The notes below the pieces were generated by a model. It saw nothing but the letters and a program-made list of their open reading frames with translations, was not told where the DNA came from and ran no database searches. From Chloroflexota bacterium (GTDB lineage Bacteria > Chloroflexota > Dehalococcoidia > JACPQF01), in NCBI GenBank assembly GCA_016190625.1, contig JACPQF010000098.1:1-33514 (forward strand): a stretch of DNA of 33,514 nt. The letters are read 5' to 3'. A program made the position numbers and the translations under genes. This document shows positions 32,384 to 33,514 of the stretch, in pieces (the stretch's first letter is position 1; every line of letters starts with the position of its first letter).

Positions 32384-33304
32384 ATGAGCGAGTCTGTCAT
32401 CGTCACGGCCGCCATCACTGGTAACGTTCACACCCCGAGCATGACTCCCTACTTGCCCATCACACCGCAGCAGATCGCCGACGAAGCGCTGCGGTCTTAC
32501 GAGGCGGGCGCGGCCATCGCCCACGTCCACGTGCGGCAGCCGGACACCGGCAAGCCCGTCCACGACGTCGAGCTCGTCGGCGAGGTACTCGCCAAGATCA
32601 AGAGCCGCTGCAACATGATCGTCTGCGTCAGCACAGGCAGCATGGACGCCTCAGTGGAAAGGCGGTTGGCTTCGGTACGGGCATACGGGATGGAGCTTGC
32701 TTCCTACAACGCTGGCTCGATGAACTTCGGTCTGTTTCCCGGTGCGTCCCGGTCCGAACCCTATAAGTTCGAATGGGAGCGGCCTTATCTGGAGGCGAGC
32801 GAAGACACCGTCTTCCCGAACACGTTCAAGACGCTCCGGGAATACGCCGCCGCTTTTCGAGAGCAGGGCACTAAGCCGGAGCTCGAGGTATACGACCTGG
32901 GGATGATCTCCAACATCGCCTTCCTGCTTCAGAACGGTCACCTCCAAAGACCGCCGCACATTCAGTTCGTGCTGGGCATCCTTGGCGGTGCTCCCGCCAA
33001 CCTTGACAACCTTCTCTTCTTCTACAACACCGCGCGCGCCGCCATCGGCGACTTCACCTGGTCGGTCTGCGCGGCGGGACGCTTCCAGATGCCGATCTGC
33101 ACCGGCGCTCTGCTGATGGGTGGTCACTGCCGGGTTGGTTTGGAGGACGCCATTTTCCTCGAAAGGGGCGTGATGGCCAAGAGCAATGCCGAGCAAGTAG
33201 CTAAGATCGTTCGCATCGCCAAGGAGTTGGGCCGTGAGCCGGCCACCCCCGACGAAGCCCGCCAGATCCTTGGCTTGAAGGGGCTGGACAAAGTCCGCTA
33301 TTGA
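32384..33304 (+). CDS. Beta-keto acid cleavage enzyme (BKACE / Kce family)
   Basis: This 306-residue protein begins V-I-V-T-A-A-I-T-G, carries the metal ligands in A-H-V-H-V-R, and has V-G-L-E-D-A-I-F-L near the end, where Glu completes the Zn site. It also has F-V-L-G-I-L-G-G-A and T-P-D-E-A-R-Q-I-L-G-L. The family joins a beta-keto acid to acetyl-CoA and releases acetoacetate plus a new acyl-CoA (3-keto-5-aminohexanoate cleavage is the founding example). The ATG at 32384 follows AGGAGG; an in-frame ATG at 32339 overlapping the upstream gene is rejected. A keto-acid exchange step fits the ketone carboxylase encoded upstream. Confidence 0.93.
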   Translation: MSESVIVTAAITGNVHTPSMTPYLPITPQQIADEALRSYEAGAAIAHVHVRQPDTGKPVHDVELVGEVLAKIKSRCNMIVCVSTGSMDASVERRLASVRAYGMELASYNAGSMNFGLFPGASRSEPYKFEWERPYLEASEDTVFPNTFKTLREYAAAFREQGTKPELEVYDLGMISNIAFLLQNGHLQRPPHIQFVLGILGGAPANLDNLLFFYNTARAAIGDFTWSVCAAGRFQMPICTGALLMGGHCRVGLEDAIFLERGVMAKSNAEQVAKIVRIAKELGREPATPDEARQILGLKGLDKVRY

Positions 33305-33407
33305 CTGGACTCACGGTGCATGATTGGTCGGATCGGTGCGACCGAATAGGGAATGGACGACCATATGAATGGCCTGACCTCTTGTGAATGGTGTTGGGTT
33401 TAGAGTG

Positions 33408-33484
33408 TTGACAGCAGTCCCAACGGTGATATACTAGAAACCCAGCCGAAAAGTCTTGCTGGTTTGGCTGATATGTAGTATAAT
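33408..33484 (+). promoter_or_regulatory. Two tandem sigma70-type promoter candidates
   Basis: TTGACA (33408-33413) is followed after 16 nt by TATACT (33430-33435). A second pair, TTGCTG (33456-33461) and TATAAT (33479-33484), has a 17-nt spacer. A ribosome-site-like ACGGAGG (33500-33506) stands just before the window end, so a plus-strand gene very likely starts beyond it. The rest of the 33305-33407 stretch shows a GGTCG/CGACC inverted pair (33326-33343) without a T-tract. Confidence 0.6.
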
Positions 33485-33514
33485 GCGTCCTAACATGCGA
33501 ACGGAGGTTTGGTA

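Noticed and set aside
1-33514. CRISPR arrays, tRNA or rRNA genes, phage or IS transposase genes
   Set aside because: No regularly spaced direct repeats, cloverleaf-like segments, rRNA-like stretches or transposase motifs were seen on either strand.

Overview
The window looks like chromosome from an anaerobic bacterium with moderately high G+C and a lifestyle based on CoA-linked breakdown of organic acids, ketones or aromatics. No rRNA or tRNA is present to fix taxonomy. Oxygen-sensitive families (ATP-dependent benzoyl-CoA reductase-like iron-sulfur proteins, a radical SAM protein, a tungsten aldehyde ferredoxin oxidoreductase remnant, an HdrB-like CCG protein) point to a strict anaerobe. A Chloroflexota (Dehalococcoidia-like) or Desulfobacterota source is a guess from gene content and hairpin repeats, not a demonstrated assignment.

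Layout. Positions 36-3770 (minus strand) are an operon of a divergent B12-dependent acyl-CoA mutase large subunit, its B12-binding subunit, a CapA-like protein and a broken radical SAM N-terminus. It runs from a promoter cassette near 3930. Positions 3980-4400 hold an array of hairpin repeats. Positions 4401-7508 encode a large ATP-dependent LuxR (LAL) regulator. Positions 7673-10570 hold an acyl-CoA dehydrogenase, a thiolase-fold protein without the nucleophilic Cys, and a DUF35 Zn/OB partner. Positions 11005-15732 hold a hydantoinase B/A-type pair, an aldehyde ferredoxin oxidoreductase remnant and MoaD. Positions 16011-18213 hold an intact radical SAM protein and a PAS-LuxR regulator. Positions 18562-23521 hold five genes in the order bzdN, O, P/Q, Q/P, M (ATP-dependent benzoyl-CoA reductase type). 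Positions 23600-28396 encode an acetone-carboxylase-type complex (beta, gamma, alpha). Positions 28457-31348 hold two more copies of the bzdO-like subunit, followed by a frameshifted HdrB-like protein and a beta-keto acid cleavage enzyme (BKACE).

Two higher-order patterns stand out. First, a cassette of about 130-170 bp carrying a sigma70-type promoter with an exact 17-nt spacer occurs four times (one on the minus strand). Each copy sits in front of a catabolic unit, which suggests one regulon spread by duplication. Second, the right half can be read as a pathway. A ketone is carboxylated to a beta-keto acid. BKACE exchanges it with acetyl-CoA to give acetoacetate plus an acyl-CoA. If the ketone is aromatic, the resulting aroyl-CoA is a substrate for the adjacent Bzd-type reductase. 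This would bypass the CoA ligase and thiolase of the known acetophenone route. That reading is inference from family assignments and gene order.

The region also shows decay and rearrangement. There are three partial copies of one radical SAM gene, an internally deleted AFOR gene, a single-base frameshift, a MITE-like element between the two activase genes, and tandem duplication of the bzdO-like gene with its flanks.
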